A stretch of 64,000 nt of DNA from Aquincola tertiaricarbonis (lineage in GTDB: Bacteria; Pseudomonadota; Gammaproteobacteria; Burkholderiales; Burkholderiaceae_C): contig NZ_JZUE01000008.1 in the NCBI RefSeq assembly GCF_000969605.1, forward strand, positions 124,001-188,000. Reading direction: 5' to 3'. Positions within the stretch are counted from its first letter, which is position 1. Every line of letters begins with the position of its first letter. The translations under genes and the position numbers were made by a program. Below are positions 1-7,788 of the stretch, in pieces. The notes beneath the pieces were generated by a model. The model saw only the letters and a program-made list of their open reading frames with translations, had not been told where the DNA came from and made no database searches.

Positions 1-2
1 GC

Positions 3-476
3 GCCAGCGGCAAGCCCGAGTTCGAGGCGGACGCCTTCCAGGCCATCTTCAACGCCAGCCAGGGCATTCCGCGCCGCATCAATGCGGTGTGCGACCGGCT
101 GCTGCTGCTGGGCTACCTGAACAACAAGACGCTGCTGACCGTGGCCGACGTGGACGAGGTGGTGAAGGAGTTCGCCCGCGAAGGCGGCTCTTCCGGCTCC
201 ATGCCCACGCCGGTGGCCGCCGGTGGCCGCGGCCTGGAGCCGGTGGGCTCGATGGGCGACGTGGACATCGATCCTTCCAAGCTGGCGCTCAGCCCAGAGG
301 TGGCCGATGGCATCTCGCGCCAGCTCGACAGCCTCGCCGCCCAGCAGCACGGCGACCGCTTGCAGCGTCTGGAACGCAGCCTGCTGCGGCTGGAGCGCAT
401 CAACCTCGAGACGCTGTCGCTGATGCAGCGGCTGGTGGGCGCGCTCAAGCCCAGCGCCGACGGCAGCGAGCGCTGA
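3..476 (+). CDS. XrtA-locus AAA ATPase, C-terminal part
   Basis: This is the 3' end of a gene that begins upstream of the window; 157 codons are visible, in frame from base 3. The motif GIPRRINAVCDRLLLLGYL matches the lid region at the end of ExeA/GspA-like AAA ATPases, and the position immediately before an XrtA deacetylase fits the ATPase subfamily of PEP-CTERM/exosortase loci (TIGR03015). The Walker motifs lie outside the window and cannot be checked. The last 40 residues are rich in Leu, Arg and Glu with heptad-like spacing, suggesting a C-terminal coiled coil after a Gly/Ser-rich linker. These ATPases are thought to power export or assembly at the inner membrane, but the exact role is unproven. 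Confidence 0.85.
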   Translation, partial: ASGKPEFEADAFQAIFNASQGIPRRINAVCDRLLLLGYLNNKTLLTVADVDEVVKEFAREGGSSGSMPTPVAAGGRGLEPVGSMGDVDIDPSKLALSPEVADGISRQLDSLAAQQHGDRLQRLERSLLRLERINLETLSLMQRLVGALKPSADGSER

Positions 477-496
477 GCGCGCCCGGGGAGTACGCC

Positions 497-1345
497 ATGC
501 CATCCAACGCCATTACCAATGCGCTGACCATCGACGTGGAGGACTACTTCCAGGTCTCCGCCTTCGCGCCCTACATCCGCCGCAGCGAGTGGGACGCGCG
601 TGAATGCCGCGTGGAGGCCAACGTCGACCGCATCCTGGCGATGCTGGACCGGCGCGGCACCCGGGCCACCTTCTTCACGCTGGGCTGGGTGGCCGAGCGC
701 TATCCCGCGCTGGTGCGGCGCATCGTCGCGCAGGGCCACGAGCTGGCCAGCCACGGCTATGGCCACGAGCGGGCCAGCGACCTGACGCCCGAGGCGTTCA
801 GCCAGGACATCCGCAGTGCCAAGGCCATCCTGGAAGACCTGTCGGGCCAGCCGGTGCAGGGCTACCGCGCACCCAGCTTTTCCATCGGCGAGCGCAACCT
901 CTGGGCCTTCGATTGCCTGGCCGAGGCCGGCTACCGCTACAGCTCCAGCGTGTACCCCATCCAGCACGACCACTACGGCATGCCGGACGCGCCGCGCTTC
1001 GCGCACGAGGTGCGGCCGGGGCTGCTGGAGATCCCGGTCACCACGCTGCGCATGATGAACCGCAACCTGCCTTCCAGCGGCGGCGGCTACTTCCGGCTGC
1101 TGCCCTATGCGCTGTCACGCTGGATGCTGAAGCAGGTCAACAGCGGCGACGGCGCCTCGGCCATCTTCTACTTCCATCCGTGGGAGATCGACGCCGGCCA
1201 GCCGCGGGTGGCGGGCATCGATGCGAAGACGCGCTTTCGCCACTACGTGAACATCGGCCGCATGGAACGCCGGCTCGAGCAGCTGCTCGCCGACTTCCGC
1301 TGGGGCCGCATGGACGAGATCTTCCTGGGCCGGCCGGCCCACTGA
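497..1345 (+). CDS. XrtA system polysaccharide deacetylase
   Basis: A 282-residue NodB-type polysaccharide deacetylase with the C-terminal extension (DUF3473) typical of the XrtA/PEP-CTERM subfamily (TIGR03006). Visible motifs: TIDVEDYF at residues 11-18 with the catalytic-site acids, metal ligands in SHGYGH (His86, His90), RAPSFS at 124-129, and a late FYFHPWE segment carrying the conserved His. It probably removes N- or O-acetyl groups from the exopolysaccharide or a precursor. The ATG at 497 was chosen because GGGGAG lies 6 bases upstream and the protein then begins just before the first beta strand; the open frame upstream is only overlap with the ATPase gene. No signal peptide is visible, so the subcellular site is uncertain. 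Confidence 0.9.
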   Translation: MPSNAITNALTIDVEDYFQVSAFAPYIRRSEWDARECRVEANVDRILAMLDRRGTRATFFTLGWVAERYPALVRRIVAQGHELASHGYGHERASDLTPEAFSQDIRSAKAILEDLSGQPVQGYRAPSFSIGERNLWAFDCLAEAGYRYSSSVYPIQHDHYGMPDAPRFAHEVRPGLLEIPVTTLRMMNRNLPSSGGGYFRLLPYALSRWMLKQVNSGDGASAIFYFHPWEIDAGQPRVAGIDAKTRFRHYVNIGRMERRLEQLLADFRWGRMDEIFLGRPAH

Positions 1346-1350
1346 CCACC

Positions 1351-2388
1351 ATGCTCAAGATCCGTCGGCTCGGCCCGCGCGATGCGGCAGCCGCCTCGCG
1401 CTGGGACGCCTTCGTGCAGGCCTGTCCGCAGGCCACGTTCTTCCACCGCGCCGGCTGGCAGACGCTGCTGCGCGAGGTGTTCCACCACCAGACCTTCTTC
1501 CTGTGGGCGGAGGATGCGCACGGCATCCGCGGCGTGCTGCCGTTGGCGCATGTGCACAGCGTGATGTTCGGCCAGTCGCTGGTGAGCCTGCCCTTCGCCG
1601 TGTACGGCGGCGTGGCGGCGCTGGACGACGAGGCCGCGCACGCGCTGGAGCATGAGGCGCAGCAACTGGCCCGCCGGCTGGGCGTGGAGCACCTGGAGAT
1701 GCGCAACGTGCAGCGCCGCCACGCCGACTGGCCGCTGCAGGACCTGTACGTCACCTTCCGCAAGGAGATCCTGCCCGACGAGGAAGCCAACATGCTGGCC
1801 ATCCCGCGCAAGCAGCGGGCGATGGTGCGCAAGGGCATCAAGAACGGGCTGCAGGCCACGATCGATCCGGGCATCGAGCGCTTCTTCGCGCTGTATGCCA
1901 GCAACGTGCACCGACACGGCACGCCGGCCATGCCCAAGCGCTACTTCCAGGCGCTGCTGGATACCTTCGGCCCCGACGCCAATGTGCTGACCGTCACCAC
2001 GCCGGAAGGCCAGCCCATCAGCAGCGTGCTGAGCTTCTACTTCCGCGACGAGATCCTGCCCTATTACGCCGGCGACGACGAAGCCGCGCGTGATCTGGCC
2101 GGCAACGACTTCAAGTACTGGGCGCTGATGCAGCAGGCCTGCGCCCGCGGGCTGAAGGTTTTCGACTACGGCCGCAGCAAGCAGGGCACGGGCAGTTATG
2201 CGTTCAAGAAGAACTGGGGCTTCGAGCCCACGCCGCTTCACTACGAGCACCGCCTGTACAAGCGCGACGCGGTACCGCAGAACAACCCGAGCAACGCCAA
2301 GTACCAGTTGCTGATCAAGACCTGGCGGCGCATGCCCATCGGCCTAGCCAACCGCCTGGGCCCGCTGATCGTGCGCAACCTCGGCTGA
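1351..2388 (+). CDS. FemAB family protein, XrtA/PEP-CTERM-associated
   Basis: A 345-residue member of the FemAB/GNAT acyltransferase superfamily (TIGR03019). The C-terminal half carries the family block FDYGRSKQGTGSYAFKKNWG, and an RKQRAMVRKGIKN segment mid-protein is a typical basic substrate-binding stretch. FemAB proteins transfer aminoacyl groups from aminoacyl-tRNA; related CelD-like proteins transfer acyl groups. In XrtA loci it is expected to attach an acyl or aminoacyl decoration, but the donor is unknown. The start lies 5 bases after the deacetylase stop without an evident ribosome binding site, so translational coupling within the operon is likely. A second acyltransferase of the same superfamily lies at 29255-30565. 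Confidence 0.88.
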   Translation: MLKIRRLGPRDAAAASRWDAFVQACPQATFFHRAGWQTLLREVFHHQTFFLWAEDAHGIRGVLPLAHVHSVMFGQSLVSLPFAVYGGVAALDDEAAHALEHEAQQLARRLGVEHLEMRNVQRRHADWPLQDLYVTFRKEILPDEEANMLAIPRKQRAMVRKGIKNGLQATIDPGIERFFALYASNVHRHGTPAMPKRYFQALLDTFGPDANVLTVTTPEGQPISSVLSFYFRDEILPYYAGDDEAARDLAGNDFKYWALMQQACARGLKVFDYGRSKQGTGSYAFKKNWGFEPTPLHYEHRLYKRDAVPQNNPSNAKYQLLIKTWRRMPIGLANRLGPLIVRNLG

Positions 2389-2402
2389 CAGCCCACGCAG
2401 CC

Positions 2403-3644
2403 ATGGCCAACCTGCTGTACCTGGTGCACCGCCTGCCGTACCCGCCCAACAAGGGCGACAAGGTGCGCTCGTACCACGTGCTCAAGCACCTGCTGGCCGG
2501 GCACCGGGTGTTCCTGGGCACCTTTGTCGACGACCCCGACGACCAGCAGCACGTGCCCACGCTGCAGGCGCTGTGCGCCGACCTGTGCGCGGTGCCGCTG
2601 AACCCCACCACGGCCAAGCTGCGCAGCCTGGCGGCGCTGGCCGATGACCAGTCGCTCACGCTGCGTTACTACCGCAACACGCGTCTCGACGCCTGGGTGC
2701 GCGAGGTGTGCCGGCGCGAGGCCATCGATGCGGTGATCGTGTTCTCGTCGTCGATGGCACCGTACACCCGCCACGCGGCAGGCGTGCCGGTGCTGGTAGA
2801 CCTGGTGGACGTCGATTCGGCCAAGTGGACCGAGTACGCGCTCAGCCGGCCGTGGCCGCTGTCGTGGCTGTACCGGCGCGAGGGTGAACGCCTGCTGGCC
2901 TATGAGCGGGAGATCGCGGCCACCGCCCACAGCACCTTCCTGGTCACCGAGAAGGAGGCCGACCTGTTCCGCCGCCTGGCGCCCGAGTGCGCCGCGCGTG
3001 TCCATGCAGCGGGCAACGGCGTGAACGCCGACTTCTTCTCGCCCGACGGGCAGTGGGCCTCGCCTTATGCGGCGGGCGAGCTGCCTGTGGTGTTCACCGG
3101 CGCAATGGACTACTGGCCCAACGTCGATGCGGTCGTGTGGTTTGCCACCGAAGCGCTGCCCGCGCTGCGCCAGCGCTGGCCTGCGCTGCGCTTCCATATC
3201 GTCGGCCGCAGCCCCACGCCTGCGGTGCAGGCGCTGGCCGGCGAGGGTGTGTCGGTCAGCGGCACTGTGCCCGACGTGCGACCGTACCTGCAACATGCGC
3301 TGGCAGTGGTCGCGCCGCTGCGGCTGGCCCGCGGCGTGCAGAACAAGGTGCTGGAAGCCATGGCCATGGCCCGGCCGGTGGTGTGCGCCGCGTCCTGCGC
3401 CGAGGCCATTGCCGCCCGGCACGACCAGGACCTGCTGGCGGCCGAACAGGCGGCCGACTACGTGGCCCAGCTCACCCGCCTGCTGGAAGCCCCGACGCTG
3501 GCACGGCAGCTGGGTGAAGCCGGCCGCCGCTTCGTGCTGACCCGCTACGCTTGGGCGGCCCAACTGGCGCCGCTGGACCGCCTGCTCTCCGAGGCGATGC
3601 AGGCCCGCGCGCCCGGCGCACGCGCCGAGGTGGTGGCCGCATGA
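2403..3644 (+). CDS. XrtA-associated GT4 glycosyltransferase (TIGR03087 type)
   Basis: A 413-residue GT-B glycosyltransferase of the TIGR03087 type found in XrtA/PEP-CTERM EPS loci. The N-terminus LLYLVHRLPYPPNKGDKVRS is the family hallmark; the second Rossmann domain starts at VVFTGAMDYWPNVDAV, and a donor-binding region follows in the C-terminal third (around VLEAMAMARPVV). It probably adds one sugar to the lipid-linked EPS repeat unit at the cytoplasmic face. Its final codons overlap the exosortase start as ATGA at 3641-3644, a strong sign of coupled translation. It is a close relative of the transferase at 12874-14100, with which it shares the VVFTG(A/S)MD signature. Confidence 0.9.
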   Translation: MANLLYLVHRLPYPPNKGDKVRSYHVLKHLLAGHRVFLGTFVDDPDDQQHVPTLQALCADLCAVPLNPTTAKLRSLAALADDQSLTLRYYRNTRLDAWVREVCRREAIDAVIVFSSSMAPYTRHAAGVPVLVDLVDVDSAKWTEYALSRPWPLSWLYRREGERLLAYEREIAATAHSTFLVTEKEADLFRRLAPECAARVHAAGNGVNADFFSPDGQWASPYAAGELPVVFTGAMDYWPNVDAVVWFATEALPALRQRWPALRFHIVGRSPTPAVQALAGEGVSVSGTVPDVRPYLQHALAVVAPLRLARGVQNKVLEAMAMARPVVCAASCAEAIAARHDQDLLAAEQAADYVAQLTRLLEAPTLARQLGEAGRRFVLTRYAWAAQLAPLDRLLSEAMQARAPGARAEVVAA

Positions 3645-5215
3645 GCGCCGTGCCCGCTGCTGTCGATTCGACGCCCGCCCAGCCCAGCGCGCCCGGGTGG
3701 CGCGAAGCCGGCACGGCCATGCTGGCCTACCTGCTGCTGGTGCTGCTGGCCTACCGCGGCACCGGGCTGGCGATGGTCGTCATCTGGGAGCGGTCGGCCA
3801 CCTTCACCCATGCCTTCCTGGTGCCGCCCATCGTCGCCTGGCTGGTCTGGCGCCAGCGCGACGTGCTGCGCCTGCTCACGCCGCGCGCGGTGCCGGCCCT
3901 GGTGCCGGTGCTGGCGCTGCTGGCTGTCTCGTGGTGGCTGGGCGACCTGGCCGACGTCAATGCGGTGATGCAGCTGGCCTTCACCGCGCTGCTGGTGGCC
4001 GGCGTGCCGGCGCTGCTGGGATGGCAGGTCACGCGGGCGCTGATGTTCCCGCTGGCCTTCCTGTTCTTCGCGGTGCCGCTCGGTGAGTTCATGACGCCGG
4101 TGCTGATGCAGTACACCGCCGACTTCACGGTGGCCACGCTGCGGCTGTCGGGCATCCCGGTGTACCGGGAGGGGTTGCAGTTCGTCATCCCGTCGGGCCG
4201 CTGGTCGGTGGTGGAGGCCTGCAGCGGCATCCGCTACCTGATGGCGTCGTTCATGGTGGGCTCGCTGTTCGCTTACCTGAACTATCGCAGCCTGCGCCGG
4301 CGGCTCTTGTTCTGCCTGCTGTCGCTGGTGGTGCCGGTGCTGGCCAACTGGCTGCGCGCCTACCTCATCGTGCTGGTGGGGCACCTGTCCAACAACCAGA
4401 TCGCCACTGGTGTCGATCACCTGGTGTATGGCTGGGTGTTCTTCGGCATCGTCATCACCGCGCTGTTTTTCATTGGTGCGCGCTGGTCGGAGCCCGATGC
4501 GCCGATGCCCGAGCGCATGCAGGCGCTCGGCCGCGGTGGGCGTGCATCGGCCGGCCGGCTGCTGGTGGTGGCGGTGAGCGCTGCCGCAGCGGTGAGCTGG
4601 CCCGCCTGGCTGCGCCCGGGCGACGGCCTGCCCGGCGCGCCCTTGGCGCTGGGCCTGCCTGCAGCCGCGACGCCCGACTGGCGCCCGGCCGACGAGCCGA
4701 TTTCCGACTGGCGGCCCGCAGTGGTCGGCGCGCGCGCCGAGCAAAGCCGCACCTACACCGGCCCGGCAGGCCGCGTGGGCCTGCATGTAGCGTATTACCG
4801 CCAGCAGCAGGAAGACAGCAAGGCCGTCAGCTCGCTCAATGGGCTGCTGCGCGTGGGCGATACAGAGCGGCACGCCGTGCCGGTGGGCCCGGTGCAGGCG
4901 CCTGGCGCGGTGGGCGCCGCCGGCTGGCAGGCCACCGAACTGCGTGGCAGCAGCATCGCCACCGCCCTGCAGCGCCCGCCTTTGCTGGTGTGGCGCACCT
5001 ACTGGATCGGTGGCCAGCTGGTGGGCAACGAAGTGCAGGCCAAGCTGCGACAGGCCTGGATGCGCGTGCGCGGCGAACCCGACGACGCCGCCATCGTGAT
5101 GATCTACACCGAAGCCAGTCCGGATGGCCAGGCCGCCCAGCGACTGCAGGCGTTTGCCGCCGCCCACCAGGACACGCTGCTGCGCGCGCTGGACGATGCA
5201 CGCCGCAGCCGCTGA
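3641..5215 (+). CDS. xrtA: Exosortase A with fused EpsI domain
   Basis: A 524-residue polytopic membrane protein. The N-terminal 300 residues are the exosortase (about eight membrane helices); the C-terminal 200 residues are an EpsI-type periplasmic domain, the usual fusion in betaproteobacterial XrtA. The catalytic set is present: Cys194 in EACSGIRYL, Arg239 in NWLRAY and His260 in GVDHLVYG. Exosortase cleaves proteins at a C-terminal PEP-CTERM signal and is thought to hand them to a cell-surface polymer. No PEP-CTERM substrate is encoded in this window, so substrates must lie elsewhere. The ATG at 3641 overlaps the stop of the preceding transferase by four bases; the longer frame upstream is inside that gene and was rejected. 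Confidence 0.95.
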   Translation: MSAVPAAVDSTPAQPSAPGWREAGTAMLAYLLLVLLAYRGTGLAMVVIWERSATFTHAFLVPPIVAWLVWRQRDVLRLLTPRAVPALVPVLALLAVSWWLGDLADVNAVMQLAFTALLVAGVPALLGWQVTRALMFPLAFLFFAVPLGEFMTPVLMQYTADFTVATLRLSGIPVYREGLQFVIPSGRWSVVEACSGIRYLMASFMVGSLFAYLNYRSLRRRLLFCLLSLVVPVLANWLRAYLIVLVGHLSNNQIATGVDHLVYGWVFFGIVITALFFIGARWSEPDAPMPERMQALGRGGRASAGRLLVVAVSAAAAVSWPAWLRPGDGLPGAPLALGLPAAATPDWRPADEPISDWRPAVVGARAEQSRTYTGPAGRVGLHVAYYRQQQEDSKAVSSLNGLLRVGDTERHAVPVGPVQAPGAVGAAGWQATELRGSSIATALQRPPLLVWRTYWIGGQLVGNEVQAKLRQAWMRVRGEPDDAAIVMIYTEASPDGQAAQRLQAFAAAHQDTLLRALDDARRSR

Positions 5216-5236
5216 AGCGGACGTTCCGGCCTGCCG

Positions 5237-6400
5237 ATGACCGAGACGCCAGCGACCTCCGCCAGCCCTTCCAGCGACCAGCGGCCGCTGGTGATGCACC
5301 TGATCTACCGCTTCGACACCGGCGGGCTGGAGAACGGTGTCGTCAACCTCATCAACCACCTGCCGGCTTTTCGGCATGCGGTGGTGGCGGTGACGCAAAT
5401 CACCGCATTCAAGGAGCGGGTGAAGGCACCCGGCACGCAGTTCATCGCGCTGGACAAACCGCCGGGCCAGGGCTGCTGGCTGTATCCACACGTCTACCGT
5501 CTGCTGCGCGAGATGCGCCCGGCCGTGCTGCACACCCGAAACCTCGGGGCGATGGAATTCCAGCTGCCCGCCTGGGCGGCCCGCGTGCCGCTGCGGGTGC
5601 ACAGCGAGCATGGCTGGGATGTCAACGACCTTGGGGGCGTCAGCCGCACCAACCAGCGTCTGCGCCGCGTCTACGGGCTGGGTGTGCATCGTTTCGTGGC
5701 CTTGTCCAAGGCCATCGAGACCTACCTGACCGGGCCGGTCGGTTTCCCGCAGGATCGCGTGCTGCGCATCTGCAACGGCGTGGATACCACTCGCTTCGCC
5801 CCGTCGGCCGAAGTGCCGCAGGCCTGGCCCTATCGCCGCGGCGAGCACTTCGTCATCGGCGCGGTGGGCCGCATGCAGGCCGTCAAGGATCCGCTCAACC
5901 TCGTCGATGCCTTCCTGCGGCTGCGCGCGCTGTGCCCGGCCGACTGGCCGCGGTTGCGCCTGGCGATGCTCGGCGGCGGCCCGTTGCTGGCGCAGGCGCG
6001 TGAACGCCTGGCAAGCGCGGGCGTGGCCGACAAGGCCTGGTTGCCGGGCGACCGCAGTGACGTGGCCGCCTTGCTGCCGCAGTTCGACGTCTTCGCATTG
6101 CCGTCGCAGGAGGAGGGCATCAGCAACACGCTGCTGGAAGCGATGGCCTGCGGCTGTGCGCCTGTTGTCACCGAGGTGGGAGGCAACCCGGAGCTGGTCC
6201 GGGACGGTGCCAACGGGCTGCTGGTGCCGCCGTCCGACAGCGAGGCGCTGGCGCAGGGGCTGTCCCGGCTGGCGACCGATGCCGCCCTGCGGCAGCGGCT
6301 GGCCCGGGCTTCTTTGGCGCGCGCAAACCAGGAATTCAGCCTGCAGGGCATGGTCTCCGCTTACGCAGCGCTGTATGCCTCCGCCAGCAGGCCCGGCTGA
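5237..6400 (+). CDS. XrtA-associated GT4 glycosyltransferase (TIGR03088 type)
   Basis: A 387-residue GT4 glycosyltransferase; the N-terminal motif HLIYRFDTGGLENGVVNLIN is characteristic of the TIGR03088 PEP-CTERM/XrtA subfamily. The C-terminal domain begins near VIGAVGRMQAVKDP, and the nucleotide-sugar site is marked by PSQEEGISNTLLEAMACG. It probably acts on the lipid-linked EPS repeat in the cytoplasm. It starts 21 bases after the exosortase stop and is the last gene of the first plus-strand run; the next three genes are on the opposite strand and converge on it with only 29 bases between stops. Confidence 0.9.
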   Translation: MTETPATSASPSSDQRPLVMHLIYRFDTGGLENGVVNLINHLPAFRHAVVAVTQITAFKERVKAPGTQFIALDKPPGQGCWLYPHVYRLLREMRPAVLHTRNLGAMEFQLPAWAARVPLRVHSEHGWDVNDLGGVSRTNQRLRRVYGLGVHRFVALSKAIETYLTGPVGFPQDRVLRICNGVDTTRFAPSAEVPQAWPYRRGEHFVIGAVGRMQAVKDPLNLVDAFLRLRALCPADWPRLRLAMLGGGPLLAQARERLASAGVADKAWLPGDRSDVAALLPQFDVFALPSQEEGISNTLLEAMACGCAPVVTEVGGNPELVRDGANGLLVPPSDSEALAQGLSRLATDAALRQRLARASLARANQEFSLQGMVSAYAALYASASRPG

Positions 6401-6429
6401 CTGCGGACCAGCCCGCAAACGGTTTCAGC

Positions 6430-6849
6430 CTAGCGGGTGGCAAACACCCAGCGGCGCGACACCCAGAAGTTGAAACCCATCGCCACGACAGACCCCACCG
6501 CCACACCAGCCAGCAGATGCAGCGGCCTGGTGCCCAGCACATGCACCACGGCCAGGTAACAGGCGATGTTGATGGCGGCGCCCGCACCTGTCAGCACGAC
6601 GTAGCGCAGCCAGCTCGATGCGCTGACGGGCGCCTGGGTCCGGAAGGTGAACTGGCGGTTGAGCCACCAGCCTGCGGTGGCCGCGACGAGGAAGGCCAAC
6701 ACGCGCGCGGACGCCTCGCCCAGCTCGAGCTGGCGGTGGAACAACAGCGTCAGGCTGGCATCGAGCGCGAAGCCCACGCAGCCGACCATGCCGAACCGCA
6801 CCAGTTGCGAGCGCAGCATCGTGGCCCGCAGCTGGCTCAAAGCTCCCAT
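6430..6849 (-). CDS. GtrA-family membrane protein
   Basis: A 139-residue protein with four predicted membrane helices and the GtrA family pattern, including FGMVGCVGFALDAS near the N-terminus and WWLNRQFTF at the second helix. GtrA proteins are proposed to flip undecaprenyl-phosphate-linked glucose, or otherwise assist polyprenyl-phosphate sugar transfer. Its start overlaps the end of the upstream GT2 gene by 13 bases, and that GT2 is of the type that makes polyprenyl-phosphate sugars, so the two very likely work together. The substrate sugar is not determined by the sequence. Confidence 0.85.
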   Translation of the reverse strand: MGALSQLRATMLRSQLVRFGMVGCVGFALDASLTLLFHRQLELGEASARVLAFLVAATAGWWLNRQFTFRTQAPVSASSWLRYVVLTGAGAAINIACYLAVVHVLGTRPLHLLAGVAVGSVVAMGFNFWVSRRWVFATR

Positions 6850-7778
6850 CGCGACATCTGCAGGTACAGCAGCCGCTTGATCTCCTGCCGCCCACGCGTG
6901 ACCGTTTCCAGGATCACGCCGGCAATGAAGAACAGGAAGGCCAGGATCATGATGCCCGTCGACAGGATGGCCGTCGGAAAGCGCGGCACCAGGCCGGTCT
7001 CCAGGTACTCGAGGATGATGGGTGTGGCCAGCCCGGCAGACAGCAGCGCGAGCAAGGCGGCCAGCACCGAGAAGTAGGCCAGCGGCCGCTCGTGCCTGTA
7101 GAGCTGCAGGATCAGCCGCAGGATGCGCCAGCCGTCGCGGTAGGTCGACAGCTTGCTGGCCGAGCCGTCGGGCCGCGCGCCGTAGGGCGTGTCGATCTCG
7201 GTCACCGGCATGCGCAGTTCCAGCGCGTGCACGGTCAGTTCGGTCTCGGTCTCGAAGCCCTTGGACAGCGCCGGAAACGATTTCACGAAACGGCGCGAGA
7301 AGGCGCGGTAGCCCGACAGGATGTCCGTGAAGCTGCGCCCGAACAGCTTGGCGACTACGCCGGTCAGCATCGCATTGCCGAACACATGACCCGGCCGGTA
7401 GGCTTCGGTCTGCGTGTGCGTTCGGCAGCCCACGACCATGTCAAACCGCTCGGCCACCAGGGTGTGCACCATTTTCGGGCCGCTGGCGGCGTCGTATGTG
7501 GCGTCGCCGTCCACCAGCAGGTACACGTCGGCCTCGATGTCGGCAAACATGCGGCGCACCACGTTGCCCTTGCCCTGGCGGCGCTCGACCCGCACGGCCG
7601 CGCCGGCCTCGCGTGCCACTTCGGCGGTACGGTCGCTGGAGTTGTTGTCGTATACGTAGATGGCGGCCTGGGGCAGCGCGGCCTGGAAGTCCTTCACCAC
7701 CTGGCCAATGGCGACCTCTTCGTTGTAGCAGGGGATCAGCACCGCCACGCGAGGCGTGGGGTCCAGGGTGTGGTGCAT
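6837..7778 (-). CDS. Polyprenyl-phosphate sugar synthase-like GT2 (GtrB/DPM1-like)
   Basis: A 313-residue inner-membrane glycosyltransferase: GT2 catalytic domain from residue 10 (VAVLIPCYNEE), DGD metal site at 90-92, SGYRAFSRRF acceptor region, then two C-terminal membrane helices. This layout matches GtrB/DPM1-like enzymes that load glucose or mannose onto polyprenyl phosphate. The start at 7778 is preferred because it places the catalytic strand ten residues in and lies 11 bases past the stop of the upstream gene; starts at 7802, 7817 or 7844 would overlap that gene. No clear Shine-Dalgarno sequence precedes any of them, so the start is uncertain. It forms a three-gene unit with GtrA and the GT-C protein. 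Confidence 0.85.
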   Translation of the reverse strand: MHHTLDPTPRVAVLIPCYNEEVAIGQVVKDFQAALPQAAIYVYDNNSSDRTAEVAREAGAAVRVERRQGKGNVVRRMFADIEADVYLLVDGDATYDAASGPKMVHTLVAERFDMVVGCRTHTQTEAYRPGHVFGNAMLTGVVAKLFGRSFTDILSGYRAFSRRFVKSFPALSKGFETETELTVHALELRMPVTEIDTPYGARPDGSASKLSTYRDGWRILRLILQLYRHERPLAYFSVLAALLALLSAGLATPIILEYLETGLVPRFPTAILSTGIMILAFLFFIAGVILETVTRGRQEIKRLLYLQMSRWEL

Positions 7779-7788
7779 TTGATTGTGT

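Noticed and set aside
3545-6418. A 957-codon open frame on the minus strand opposite exosortase and a glycosyltransferase
   Set aside because: Composition is His/Arg/Gln/Ala-rich without any domain; it is an antisense shadow of GC-rich coding sequence.
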